A stretch of DNA of 64,000 nt from Thiocapsa roseopersicina. GTDB lineage: Bacteria > Pseudomonadota > Gammaproteobacteria > Chromatiales > Chromatiaceae. Below, piece after piece: positions 56,191-64,000 of the stretch. The number at the start of each line of letters is the position of its first letter. The first letter of the stretch is position 1. A program made the position numbers and the translations under genes. The stretch lies in NCBI RefSeq assembly GCF_900106925.1, contig NZ_FNNZ01000001.1, positions 1-64,000 on the forward strand. Reading direction: 5' to 3'. The notes beneath the pieces were generated by a model, which worked only from the letters and a program-made list of their open reading frames with translations, was not told the DNA's origin and made no database searches.

Positions 56191-56398
56191 GCTCAGCGAC
56201 TACTTCCAGACCGATTGGCAGGCGATGACGACGAATGATTGGATCGGCACGATTCTCACCGTCGTTATCTTCCTGCTGATGGTCGGTGCCTACTTCTACG
56301 TCTTTCGTCCCAAGAACCGGGAAAAGCTCGAAGCCATGAAACACATCCCGTTCGAAGAGGACAACGAGAACACCGGAGACCCACATGGCCGAAAATAA
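56183..56398 (+). CDS. ccoQ: cbb3-type oxidase subunit CcoQ
   Basis: The 71-residue single-helix protein contains [20 protein letters not shown] followed by [20 protein letters not shown], the CcoQ/FixQ pattern. It stabilises the oxidase complex. The start codon is GTG inside the end of ccoO, and its end overlaps ccoP by 14 bases, so the three genes are translationally coupled. Confidence 0.9.
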   Translation: MSRLSDYFQTDWQAMTTNDWIGTILTVVIFLLMVGAYFYVFRPKNREKLEAMKHIPFEEDNENTGDPHGRK

Positions 56399-57299
56399 CC
56401 CCTTCCCCGGTGAGAACAATACCGGGCATGTCTGGGACGACAACCTGCGGGAACTGGCGAATCCGCCGCCGCGGTGGTGGATGCTCGGATTTTGGGCGTC
56501 CATCCTCTTCGTCATCGTCTACACGATCCTTTATCCGAGCTGGCCGGTCGGTCAGCAGGCGACACCCGGCCTGTTGGGGTGGACGCAGATCCAGGAGTAC
56601 GAGCAGGGTGTCGCTCAGGTCGACGCGAAGCGCGGTCCGTTCGAAGAACAGATCAGCCAGATGACCGCCGAGGAGATCATCGCCGATCCGGGTCTGCTGC
56701 AGTACACGCTGGCATCGGCCAAGGTGCTGTTCGGGGATTATTGCTCCGCCTGCCACGGCAGCGGTGGGCAAGGCAATCCCGGCTACCCTGTCCTGGCTGA
56801 TGACGACTGGCTCTACGGCGGCTCGATGGTGAAGATCAAGGAGACGTTGACGAACGGGCGCAAAGGCGCCATGACCGCGCACGCGACGATCCTCTCCCAG
56901 GAAGAGATCGATGCGCTTGCACACTGGGTTGTCGAGATGAACGAAGGCGGCGCAGGCAGTGCGGAGGGTTGGGAGCTGTATCGCGCCAAGGGCTGCAACG
57001 CTTGTCACGGCGAGAAGGCGAACGGCGTGCTGGTCGAGTTGGCGGACGGCGAGATCGTGAGTGTCGGTGCGGCGAATCTTACCGACAGCATCTGGCGCTT
57101 CGAGCCGGGCGGCTTCGAGAGTGCGCGACACACGATCATGTATGGCGTCAACCAGCCGGGCGTGCCCGAAACCCGCGATGCGGTGATGCCGGCCTTCGGA
57201 TCGGTCGCGAAGGTGGACGATGTCGAGGTTCGCAAGCTCAACGATCAGGATATCAAGAAGCTCGCCATCTACGTCCACCAGCTCGGCGGGGGCGGATGA
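56385..57299 (+). CDS. ccoP: cbb3-type cytochrome c oxidase subunit III (di-haem)
   Basis: The 304-residue protein has an N-terminal membrane helix (WWMLGFWASILFVIVYTILY) and two haem c sites, DYCSACHGSGGQGNPGYPVL (near 120) and GCNACHGEKANG (near 204). It accepts electrons from soluble cytochromes and feeds CcoO. Start and overlap with ccoQ are as usual for this cluster. Confidence 0.96.
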   Translation: MAENNPFPGENNTGHVWDDNLRELANPPPRWWMLGFWASILFVIVYTILYPSWPVGQQATPGLLGWTQIQEYEQGVAQVDAKRGPFEEQISQMTAEEIIADPGLLQYTLASAKVLFGDYCSACHGSGGQGNPGYPVLADDDWLYGGSMVKIKETLTNGRKGAMTAHATILSQEEIDALAHWVVEMNEGGAGSAEGWELYRAKGCNACHGEKANGVLVELADGEIVSVGAANLTDSIWRFEPGGFESARHTIMYGVNQPGVPETRDAVMPAFGSVAKVDDVEVRKLNDQDIKKLAIYVHQLGGGG

Positions 57300-57370
57300 G
57301 TCGATCGGGATGAAGTGTGGGCCGGCACACCGGCCCGCAGGCAACGAGGGGTGCAAGGGGGGAGATCGAC

Positions 57371-57517
57371 ATGACCGGAGGACTGACGTGGGACTTCGTG
57401 ACTTGGATGTCGCTTGCAATGGTGGTCATCGCTATCCTGATTATCGTGTTCCTGGTCTACAAGGTCATCACTTTGATGAACAGGGATGCGGAGGCGCATA
57501 AGAACAACGAGCATTGA
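57371..57517 (+). CDS. 48-residue single-helix protein in the cco cluster
   Basis: MTGGLTWDFVTWMSLAMVVI continues to LIIVFLVYKVITLMNRDAEA: a short outer end, one membrane helix and a charged tail. GGGGGGAG eight bases ahead of the ATG supports translation. It lies 71 bases after ccoP and just before a terminator. CcoM and similar peptides of cbb3 oxidases have the same size and topology, but I do not recognise sequence identity. A cbb3 accessory peptide is the best guess. Confidence 0.7.
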   Translation: MTGGLTWDFVTWMSLAMVVIAILIIVFLVYKVITLMNRDAEAHKNNEH

Positions 57518-57546
57518 AGGCGTTGGACGTGCTGTCATGTCATCGA

Positions 57547-57572
57547 GGGGGATCTGAGATCCCCCTTTTTTT
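57547..57572 (+). terminator. rho-independent terminator after the cco structural genes
   Basis: GGGGGATC-TGA-GATCCCCC is followed by a run of seven T. It separates ccoNOQP and the 48-residue gene from ccoGHIS. The remaining gap to 57854 shows no gene. Confidence 0.93.
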
Positions 57573-57854
57573 GTACCGTAAACGGCTTCCGAATCAACTG
57601 GTTGCGCTTGCGAAAACGCATGGCCAAAAAGCAGCCGGAGGCGTAAGCTGGCTTATTTATGGATGCGGCGATCGGGTGATTTCGACCGGCCGACGTCGTT
57701 TTCGGGTAGATCCGCCCGACCGGATTCGATCCCGTGGGTCTGATCGGCCGGACCACGCCTGCGTCTCTTCCCCCTCGCGCGCCATCACGATGCGCCTGCA
57801 CAGCAACGCTCGAGCGCGCCTGTCGTAACCTTGACCCCGTCGTGGAGATGGTCA

Positions 57855-59285
57855 GTGAGCACGAATCCTGTCGCAACCCAAACCGCCGTCGACGACCTCT
57901 ATGCCGAGGCCGAGCATTGGCATGTCAATACCGGCGGTGAGACGATTCACGCCAAACGTCTTGCCGGGCGGTGGCGCACCATCAAGTGGGCGGCTGCCTC
58001 GGTCTGGTTGATCTACTTCCTGGGACCCTATTTGCGTTGGGACGGCCGACAGGCGGTCTTGTTCGATATCCCGAACCGGCAATATCACATCTTCGGCGCG
58101 ACGGTCCTTCCGCAGGACTTCTGGATGCTGTCGCTGTTGTTGCTGTTCTTCGCCATCCTGCTTGCCGTGGCGACCGCGTTGGTCGGCCGTGTCTGGTGCG
58201 GCTACTTCTGCTTCCAGACGGTGTGGACCGACATCTACACCTGGATCGAGGAGAAGCTCGAGGGCAGTCCGCCGCAGCGCCGGAAGCTCGACAAGGCGCC
58301 CATGTCCCCAAGCAAGTTTCGGATCAAGGCGACCAAGCACGCCCTTTGGCTCTTGATCGGCTTCATCACGGGTATCAGCTTCGTGGCCTGGTTTACCGAC
58401 GCACCCGCTCTATGGGGGAGCTTCTTCACCGGCGAGTCCGGTCCCGTGGCCTATATCACGGTCGCGCTCTTCACCGTCGGGACCTACGGCCTCGCCGGTT
58501 TCATGCGCGAGCAGACGTGCTTCTGGCTCTGCCCCTATGCGCGAATCCAAGGCGTCATGCTCGACAAGACGACCATTGTGCCGACCTACGATGTCGCGCG
58601 CGGCGAGCCGCGCGGACGCGTGAAACGCGGCGGAGTCGGCGAAACGCGCACGGGCGGCGACTGCGTCGACTGCAACCAGTGTGTCGCCGTCTGCCCGACC
58701 GGTGTCGATATCCGCAACGGGCAACAGGAGGGATGCATCACCTGTGCGCTCTGCATCGATGCCTGCGACCAGGTGATGGATAAGGTCGGACGTCCGCGCG
58801 GACTGATCCGCTATGCCTCGCTCGACGAGCTCGAAGGATTGCCCACCAAGACACTCTTGCTGCGTCCGCGTGTCTGGGTGTACGCGGCGATCATGAGTGT
58901 CGCGCTGGCCGGGATCCTCTATGGGTTCTCCACCTTGGCGGCGATCGACCTCAAGGTTCTGCACGAGCGCGCGCCGCTGTATGTGCGGCTCAGCGACGGA
59001 TCCATCCAGAACAAATACACACTGAAGATCCTCAACAAGATGCCCGAGGAGCTCTCCGTGCGGATCAGCGTGACGGGCCCCGACGGCTTGACGCTCGTCG
59101 GCGCGGACGAGCCGATCGTGGCACCGCCGGGCGGAGTGACCCCCGCCGTCGTCTTCGTCAAGGTGCCGAAGCGTTCGCTCGACGGCGAACAGCACCCCGT
59201 GCAGTTTCATGTCGAAGCGGCGAGGCCGTCGGGCGCTGTGGTCGAGGCCGACCGGGAAAGCGTTTTCATCGGGCCGCGTCGCTAG
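57855..59285 (+). CDS. ccoG: CcoG cupric reductase for cbb3 assembly
   Basis: The 476-residue membrane protein has four or more helices, the CxxxCP haem-independent Cys motif CGYFCFQTVW and CFWLCPYARIQ, and two ferredoxin-like clusters CVDCNQCVAVCPTG and CITCALCIDACDQ. A C-terminal Ig-like domain follows. CcoG (FixG/RdxA) reduces copper for delivery to CcoN. I start at GTG 57855, behind GGAGAT; the tool-independent alternative TTG at 57831 has no ribosome site. Confidence 0.9.
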   Translation: MSTNPVATQTAVDDLYAEAEHWHVNTGGETIHAKRLAGRWRTIKWAAASVWLIYFLGPYLRWDGRQAVLFDIPNRQYHIFGATVLPQDFWMLSLLLLFFAILLAVATALVGRVWCGYFCFQTVWTDIYTWIEEKLEGSPPQRRKLDKAPMSPSKFRIKATKHALWLLIGFITGISFVAWFTDAPALWGSFFTGESGPVAYITVALFTVGTYGLAGFMREQTCFWLCPYARIQGVMLDKTTIVPTYDVARGEPRGRVKRGGVGETRTGGDCVDCNQCVAVCPTGVDIRNGQQEGCITCALCIDACDQVMDKVGRPRGLIRYASLDELEGLPTKTLLLRPRVWVYAAIMSVALAGILYGFSTLAAIDLKVLHERAPLYVRLSDGSIQNKYTLKILNKMPEELSVRISVTGPDGLTLVGADEPIVAPPGGVTPAVVFVKVPKRSLDGEQHPVQFHVEAARPSGAVVEADRESVFIGPRR

Positions 59286-59387
59286 GCAGGTTCGGGCGAT
59301 CGAGAGCCGACGCCTGCGTCGGCTCTCTCGAAGCGGTTCCCGGGCAATCCGGGGAATGGCGAAAAAAGATTGAGGCAATATAAAGCG

Positions 59388-59912
59388 ATGAGCTCGATGA
59401 CCCACACCACTGAAACCAATTCCAAACCGACCCCTGCCCTGCGCAGCCCCTGGGTTCTGGCCTGGATCGGCCTGATCGTCACGGTGCTGGCCGTTAATCT
59501 GATCTTCGTGTTTCTCGCCATCCGCACCAATCCCGGGTTGGTCAACGCAAATTATTACGAGCGTGGACAAGACTACGAGCGCAACCTGGTTTCGCGCCAG
59601 GCACGCGATCCGGGTTGGCTGATGCGTGCGGATATCCCTAGACCGCTGACGGCCGGTGTGGAGGAGTCGATGAGGCTTGTCCTGGTCGATCATGCGGGTC
59701 AGCCTGTCGACGTCGACGAGGCGACCTTCTACGCCTATCGACCGTCGGACGTCTCGCGCGATTTCGCTTTGCCGATGATTCGCGAGGCCAAGGGCCGTTA
59801 TCTGGTGGAGACATCCTTTCCGTTGATCGGTGTTTGGGACATCCTGATCGCCGCGAAGAGCGGCGAGGACGAATACAGCGTCGGCGAGCGTGTCAACGTC
59901 GCTCGCCCCTGA
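59388..59912 (+). CDS. ccoH: CcoH (FixH) assembly protein
   Basis: The 174-residue protein has one N-terminal helix ([20 protein letters not shown]), then the FixH pattern [20 protein letters not shown] and a periplasmic domain. It is needed for stable cbb3 assembly. It overlaps the ccoI start by 23 bases. ATG 59388 is used; a TTG six codons upstream is possible. Confidence 0.88.
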   Translation: MSSMTHTTETNSKPTPALRSPWVLAWIGLIVTVLAVNLIFVFLAIRTNPGLVNANYYERGQDYERNLVSRQARDPGWLMRADIPRPLTAGVEESMRLVLVDHAGQPVDVDEATFYAYRPSDVSRDFALPMIREAKGRYLVETSFPLIGVWDILIAAKSGEDEYSVGERVNVARP

Positions 59913-62472
59913 GGTTCGAACGCCTCCGGTTTCGAGCCTCCAATCGCAGCCGCAGCCGGATGCGTCCTCGGCCCCAACGCGCTGCTTTCACTGCGGTCTG
60001 CCGGTCGCCGAATCTGCGCGCGAGACGGCCTTTATTGCCGGTCGCGAGCGGGCCTTCTGTTGCATCGGCTGCAAGTCGGTCTGCGAGGCGATCTTCGCCG
60101 CCGGACTCGAGGGTTTCTACAAGCGCACCCCCGAGGGCGAGATCTTCGGTCCGCCTCCCGAGCCGCCGAAGGACTTGGGCGTCTTCGACCTCGACGCCGT
60201 GCAGGAGGAGTTTACCGACACCGCCGGCGAGTCCCGCGAGATCAATCTGCTGGTCGAAGGCATCCACTGCGCGGCCTGTGTCTGGCTGATCGAAAAGGGG
60301 CTTTGTGCCATGCCGGGGGTCGAGGAGGCCCGTGTGAATCTCACCGGCCGGCGGCTGCGCGTGCGTTGGGACAACGGGCGCTTGAAGCTCTCGCGGATCC
60401 TGCGCCGACTCGCCGATCTCGGCTATGCCGCCGCGCCCTTCGATCCCGAATCCGCCGAGGGTGCGATCGGGCGCGAGAACCGCGCCATGCTCTACCGCAT
60501 GGCCTGGGCCGGTTTCGCGATGATGAACCTCATGTGGATCTCGATCGCGCTCTATGCCGGCGCCGATCAAGGCGAGTTCCGCGGTCTCTTTCAATGGCTC
60601 GGTTTTGCCATCGCCACACCCACGCTGCTGTATTCGGGTGCGCCCTTCTTTCGCGGCGCTTGGTCCGGTCTGCGCTCGGGCCATCTGAGCATGGACCTGC
60701 CGATCGCCATCGGTGTGACGACCACCTACATCTACTCCCTCTATGTCACGCTCGGCATCTCGCGCATCGGCGACGTCTACTGGGACACCGTCGTCAATTT
60801 CCTCTTCGTCATCCTGGTCGGGCGCTATCTCGAAGCGATCTCGCGCCGCAAGGCCGTCGCCTCGACACAACGGCTGCTCGATCTGCAGCCGAAGGTCGCG
60901 ACCCGGTTGGACGGAGAGGGCGGGGAGACCGAGTCGGTCGTTCCCGTGCGCGCACTCAAGCTCGGCGAGCGCGTGCTGGTGCGTCCCGGCGAGCGGATCC
61001 CCGTCGACGGGGAGGTGATCGCGGGCGGCAGCGGGGTGGATGAATCCATGTTGACCGGCGAGTCGCGACCGGTCGCCAAGGCGGTGGGCGATCAGGTGGT
61101 CGCGGGTACCATCAACGGTGCCGGTGTCCTGACGGTGCGCATCGGTGCCTTGCTGCGCGAGACCGCGCTGGGTCGCATCATCCGGCTGGTCGAGGACGCT
61201 CAAGCCAGCAAGGCCCCGATCCAGCGGCTTGCCGACCGGATCGTGCCCTGGTTCGTCGCGGCAACCCTCGGTCTGGCGACCTCGACCTTCCTGATTTGGA
61301 TGCGGGTGGATGTCGAGGTCGCGGTCATGGCGGCGACAGCCGTGCTTATTATCACCTGTCCCTGCGCCTTCGGAATGGCCACACCCATGGCGGTCGCCGT
61401 GGCGACCGGGCTTGCCGCCTCGCGCGGCATCCTGGTGAAGAACGGTGCCGTACTCGAGCGGCTCTCCTCGATCGATCATTTCGTCTTCGACAAGACCGGG
61501 ACGCTGACTCTCGGGCGACCCGCCGTGACGGGGCTCGCGAGCGAGCCCGGTAATTGGCGCCAACTCGACGGACCGCATGATCTGACGCCCGAGGAGCGCG
61601 ATGTCCTCGGTGTGCTCCAAGCGCTCGAACGGCTCTCCGAGCATCCGATTGCCGCCGCCATCCTGAACCTTTGCGAGCGTGCCGAGATCGGCCGCATCGC
61701 CGCGCCGGTGGATGCGGTCGAGGTCGCGCCCGGACTCGGGATCAAGGGGATTGTCGCGGGTGTGGAGATCCTCGCGGGCTCGCGGGAGTGGTTAATCCGC
61801 AACGGCGTGCAGCCCTGGTTCGACGGCGACGAGCAGTCCGCCGGTACCTCGGGCCTCGTCCATTGCGCGCGGGCCGGCCAAGAGGTGCTGCGGCTCGGCG
61901 TCGCCGATCCGCTGCGTCCCGACGCCGCACGCGTTATCGCGCGGATGCGCGAGCGCGGGATCCGGGTGACGCTCCTGAGCGGTGATCGCCGCGAGACGGC
62001 CGAGGCGATCGCAGCACAGCTCGGAGGCGGGATCGAGGTCATCGCCGAGGTGATGCCCGAGGACAAGGACCGCGTGATCGCCGAGCTTCAGCGCGACGGG
62101 CATCGGGTCGCCATGGTGGGCGACGGGGTGAACGACGCGCCTGCCTTGGTGCGGGCAGATGTCGGTATCGCCATGGGGAGCGGGACCGATGTCTCGATCG
62201 CCAGCGCGGATATCGTGCTCATGTCCAGCGAGCTCGGGCGTGTCGAGGAGGCGGCCCGACTGTCGCGACGCACCCTTCGGACCATCCGCCAGAACATCGG
62301 TATTTCGGTGGTTTACAATCTCATCATGGTCCCGCTTGCGATGGCCGCGGTCATCACGCCCCTGATCGCCGCCGTCTCGATGCCGCTCAGCTCGCTGGCG
62401 GTCATCGGCAACTCGGCGCGGATACGTGCGGTGTTTAAGCCGAGGGACGACGGCGCTCCGCGCGCGCCCTGA
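59890..62472 (+). CDS. ccoI: CcoI copper-exporting P-type ATPase
   Basis: The 860-residue P1B ATPase begins with a Cys-rich segment ([19 protein letters not shown]), an HMA domain with [15 protein letters not shown] (near 127), eight membrane helices with the transport motif [10 protein letters not shown] (near 490), phosphorylation site DKTGTLT (near 535) and [20 protein letters not shown]. It delivers copper to the periplasmic side for the CcoN centre. The start is GTG 59890 inside ccoH. Full length for CcoI/FixI. Confidence 0.95.
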   Translation: MSTSLAPEVRTPPVSSLQSQPQPDASSAPTRCFHCGLPVAESARETAFIAGRERAFCCIGCKSVCEAIFAAGLEGFYKRTPEGEIFGPPPEPPKDLGVFDLDAVQEEFTDTAGESREINLLVEGIHCAACVWLIEKGLCAMPGVEEARVNLTGRRLRVRWDNGRLKLSRILRRLADLGYAAAPFDPESAEGAIGRENRAMLYRMAWAGFAMMNLMWISIALYAGADQGEFRGLFQWLGFAIATPTLLYSGAPFFRGAWSGLRSGHLSMDLPIAIGVTTTYIYSLYVTLGISRIGDVYWDTVVNFLFVILVGRYLEAISRRKAVASTQRLLDLQPKVATRLDGEGGETESVVPVRALKLGERVLVRPGERIPVDGEVIAGGSGVDESMLTGESRPVAKAVGDQVVAGTINGAGVLTVRIGALLRETALGRIIRLVEDAQASKAPIQRLADRIVPWFVAATLGLATSTFLIWMRVDVEVAVMAATAVLIITCPCAFGMATPMAVAVATGLAASRGILVKNGAVLERLSSIDHFVFDKTGTLTLGRPAVTGLASEPGNWRQLDGPHDLTPEERDVLGVLQALERLSEHPIAAAILNLCERAEIGRIAAPVDAVEVAPGLGIKGIVAGVEILAGSREWLIRNGVQPWFDGDEQSAGTSGLVHCARAGQEVLRLGVADPLRPDAARVIARMRERGIRVTLLSGDRRETAEAIAAQLGGGIEVIAEVMPEDKDRVIAELQRDGHRVAMVGDGVNDAPALVRADVGIAMGSGTDVSIASADIVLMSSELGRVEEAARLSRRTLRTIRQNIGISVVYNLIMVPLAMAAVITPLIAAVSMPLSSLAVIGNSARIRAVFKPRDDGAPRAP

Positions 62473-62486
62473 CGCGAGCGGGCGCT

Positions 62487-62677
62487 TAAACCGCGTCCAG
62501 AGCGAGATGCTCACTTTCGAGTGAGCTCGACGTTTGGCACATCCATGGCCTTAGCGGGGACGCGGTTTAAAATAATCTATTTTTTAATCTCTTAAACCGC
62601 GCAGTGCCCAGCGGTCGACAACACTGCCGGGGCCGATCCCATCCAAAAACATCGCATACCGCAATGGGCGCGGTTTA
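62487..62677 (+). repeat. TAAACCGCG two-module element, copy 3
   Basis: This is a 191-bp full element of modules A (62487-62571) and B (62595-62677), nearly identical to copy 2. It fills the gap between ccoI and ccoS, so it would be transcribed in their shared mRNA and fold into two hairpins. Confidence 0.93.
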
Positions 62678-62705
62678 ATGGCATGAAGTGGAGGTTCGAT
62701 CGACG

Positions 62706-62966
62706 ATGGACGTGATCTACGGCCTGATCCCCGGCATGCTGGTCCTCGGACTCGCTGCGGTTGCCGTGCTCTTCTGGGCGACCCGAACCGGCCAATACGA
62801 TGATCTGGACGGCGACGGTCGGCGTATCCTCATGGACGAAGATGAGGAGGATGTCGACCCGCGGCGTGCGCCCCCCATGGACGCCGAGCCCGATCTGAAT
62901 CCCGTAGAGAGTGATCCGCAAGGTGAGATGCGCCATCGACGCCATCCCGATCAAGAGCCTCGGTAG
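62706..62966 (+). CDS. ccoS: CcoS assembly protein
   Basis: The 86-residue protein begins MDVIYGLIPGMLVLGLAAVA and continues VLFWATRTGQYDDLDGDGRR with the FWA..GQ.DD motif of CcoS, then a variable acidic tail. CcoS helps insert cofactors into cbb3 oxidase. The ATG at 62706 follows GGAGG; an in-frame GTG at 62688 is less likely. Separation from ccoI by a repeat is unusual, since ccoI and ccoS usually touch. Confidence 0.88.
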   Translation: MDVIYGLIPGMLVLGLAAVAVLFWATRTGQYDDLDGDGRRILMDEDEEDVDPRRAPPMDAEPDLNPVESDPQGEMRHRRHPDQEPR

Positions 62967-63005
62967 ACGACGGGATTCAGGAGATAAAGAACATTAAAAA
63001 ATTAC

Positions 63006-63093
63006 TTAAACTTCGGCATCCACCGGCGATCCAGGGGGCTCCGACATCACCGGAGCCTACCGACATCTCAAACCCCAGAGGGCCGAAGTTTAA
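63006..63093. repeat. TTAAACTTCGGC palindromic element
   Basis: TTAAACTTCGGC at 63006-63017 pairs with GCCGAAGTTTAA at 63082-63093; inside lies a second hairpin (GGGGGCTCCG..CGGAGCC). Same design as the TAAACCGCG modules but different sequence. It sits between the convergent genes ccoS and the gamma-carbonic-anhydrase-like gene, one base from the latter's stop, and may serve as a two-way terminator. Confidence 0.85.
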
Positions 63094-63094
63094 T

Positions 63095-63655
63095 TTAGAA
63101 CTCGTTTTGAAGGCGTTTGTATCCCCGGACCAAATCGACATTGGCTCGGATCACGTCCTCCGAGAACTCGCTCGCTTGAGGCGTGACCCGCTGGATGGAA
63201 TCCAGATCGGTCGAAGGGCCGATGCGCGTCGTGGAGGGGACGTAGAACTCGGGCGGGAGGTCGCAGCCGTCGACCACCGCGTTGTGGCGGACCACGCAGC
63301 CGTCGCCGACCCGACAGTTGAAGAGTACGCTGTTGAAGCCGATGAAGACCCGGTTGCCGACATGGCAGGGGCCGTGGACGATGGAGCGATGCGCAATCGA
63401 GGTGTTCATTCCGACGGTGACCGCTGCGCCGGACTTCGAATGAATGACCACGCCGTCCTGGATGTTCGAGTTGGCGCCGATCACCACCGGCTCCATTTCA
63501 CCCTGTGCATCGACCTCGTCGGCGCGGATGACGGCGTAGGGACCCACGAAGACGTTCTCGTGGATGATGACCTTCCCGCAGATGATCGCGGTCTTGTCGA
63601 TGTAAGCGGATTCGTCGATCACCGGCAAATCGCCGGAAGGGTTCTTGCGGATCAT
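63095..63655 (-). CDS. gamma-carbonic-anhydrase-like left-handed beta-helix protein
   Basis: The 186-residue protein has the hexapeptide-repeat helix of gamma-class carbonic anhydrases: IICGKVIIHENVFVGPYAVI, NSNIQDGVVIHSKSG with one zinc His, and NTSIAHRSIVHGPCHVGNRV with the other two. The surrounding Arg and Gln residues are also present. It may hydrate CO2 or be a non-catalytic relative (PaaY/CaiE-like). It precedes the 3' end of pgm only by a repeat; the two are on the same strand but with 150 bases between. Confidence 0.82.
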   Translation of the reverse strand: MIRKNPSGDLPVIDESAYIDKTAIICGKVIIHENVFVGPYAVIRADEVDAQGEMEPVVIGANSNIQDGVVIHSKSGAAVTVGMNTSIAHRSIVHGPCHVGNRVFIGFNSVLFNCRVGDGCVVRHNAVVDGCDLPPEFYVPSTTRIGPSTDLDSIQRVTPQASEFSEDVIRANVDLVRGYKRLQNEF

Positions 63656-63694
63656 TCGGAATGCCTGTCTGGATAAGTCCTTCGCTGGAGCCGG

Positions 63695-63807
63695 CGCGGT
63701 TTAAGATTTTAAAAAATAGATCATTTTAAAGCGCGTCTCCGCTAAGGGTTTTGGATGCACCGAACGTCGAGCTCACTCGAAAATGAGCATCTCGCTCTGG
63801 ACGCGCT

Positions 63808-63810
<3 letters not shown>
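63695..63810 (-). repeat. TAAACCGCG element, copy 4 (module A, inverted)
   Basis: The inverted copy consists of the AT-rich joint and a full module A. Its ends read TAAAGCGCG and CGCGCTTTA instead of TAAACCGCG and CGCGGTTTA: one base has changed at each end so that pairing is kept. The last three bases form the stop codon of pgm. Confidence 0.9.

Positions 63811-64000
<190 letters not shown>

Noticed and set aside
57514-57828. 104-codon frame between the 48-residue gene and ccoG
   Set aside because: It begins by reading through a terminator hairpin and has no recognisable domain.

Overview
The window is GC-rich chromosomal DNA from a gammaproteobacterium. Three gene blocks show this: surE-pcm-nlpD-rpoS, rpsT facing murJ-ribF-ileS-lspA, and a complete ccoNOQP-ccoGHIS cluster. 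Codon use, gene content and the abundant palindromic intergenic repeats resemble purple sulfur bacteria (Chromatiaceae), but no photosynthesis or sulfur-oxidation operon lies here, so family level is inference.

Layout. 1-11 kb is an accessory island: a DUF1275 protein, a decayed Phd/YefM antitoxin, a DUF4160/DUF2442 pair, a low-GC HEPN protein, a BrnT toxin with its antitoxin, integron-type attC sites without an integrase, a single-chain MmeI-like restriction-modification enzyme, and a vapBC pair whose toxin is split by an intact IS630 element. 11-16.7 kb (minus strand) carries a VanZ/LamG protein, a secreted beta-propeller with a periplasmic thioredoxin, a TrkH potassium transporter and a glycosyltransferase. 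16.8-21 kb (plus strand) is a tight five-gene operon: PfpI/DJ-1, gamma-glutamylcyclotransferase, OsmC, a TRPM-type SLOG (LSDAT) protein and a Rossmann/RyR-domain protein. This is the best candidate for an undescribed system.

21-32 kb starts with a clear guanidine-I (ykkC) riboswitch. It heads an ABC transporter, two DUF1989 proteins, a biotin carboxylase usually annotated as urea carboxylase, and allophanate hydrolase, so the operon is best read as guanidine import and breakdown to ammonia and CO2. 32-37 kb holds pyruvate phosphate dikinase, a periplasmic DsrE-like protein and an AstE-like metallopeptidase. 37.5-49.7 kb holds rimK-lspA-ileS-ribF-murJ, a glycine-zipper lipoprotein, rpsT, lgt, a GH17-like secreted glycosidase and an Smr protein. 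50-54 kb is surE-pcm-nlpD-rpoS. 54-63 kb is the cbb3 oxidase with its assembly factors. The window ends with a gamma-carbonic-anhydrase-like protein and the 3' end of a phosphoglucomutase.

The intergenic DNA is unusual. Four separate arrays are built on heptamer units (TTGCCTC, AGCTGAT, CAGCTGG, GGAACTC). A roughly 190-bp element made of two palindromic modules ending in TAAACCGCG occurs three times in full and once in part within 14 kb, with a paired compensatory change in one copy; it supplies the pgm stop codon and ends 7 bases before the surE start. Several shorter hyphenated palindromes are also spread through the gaps.
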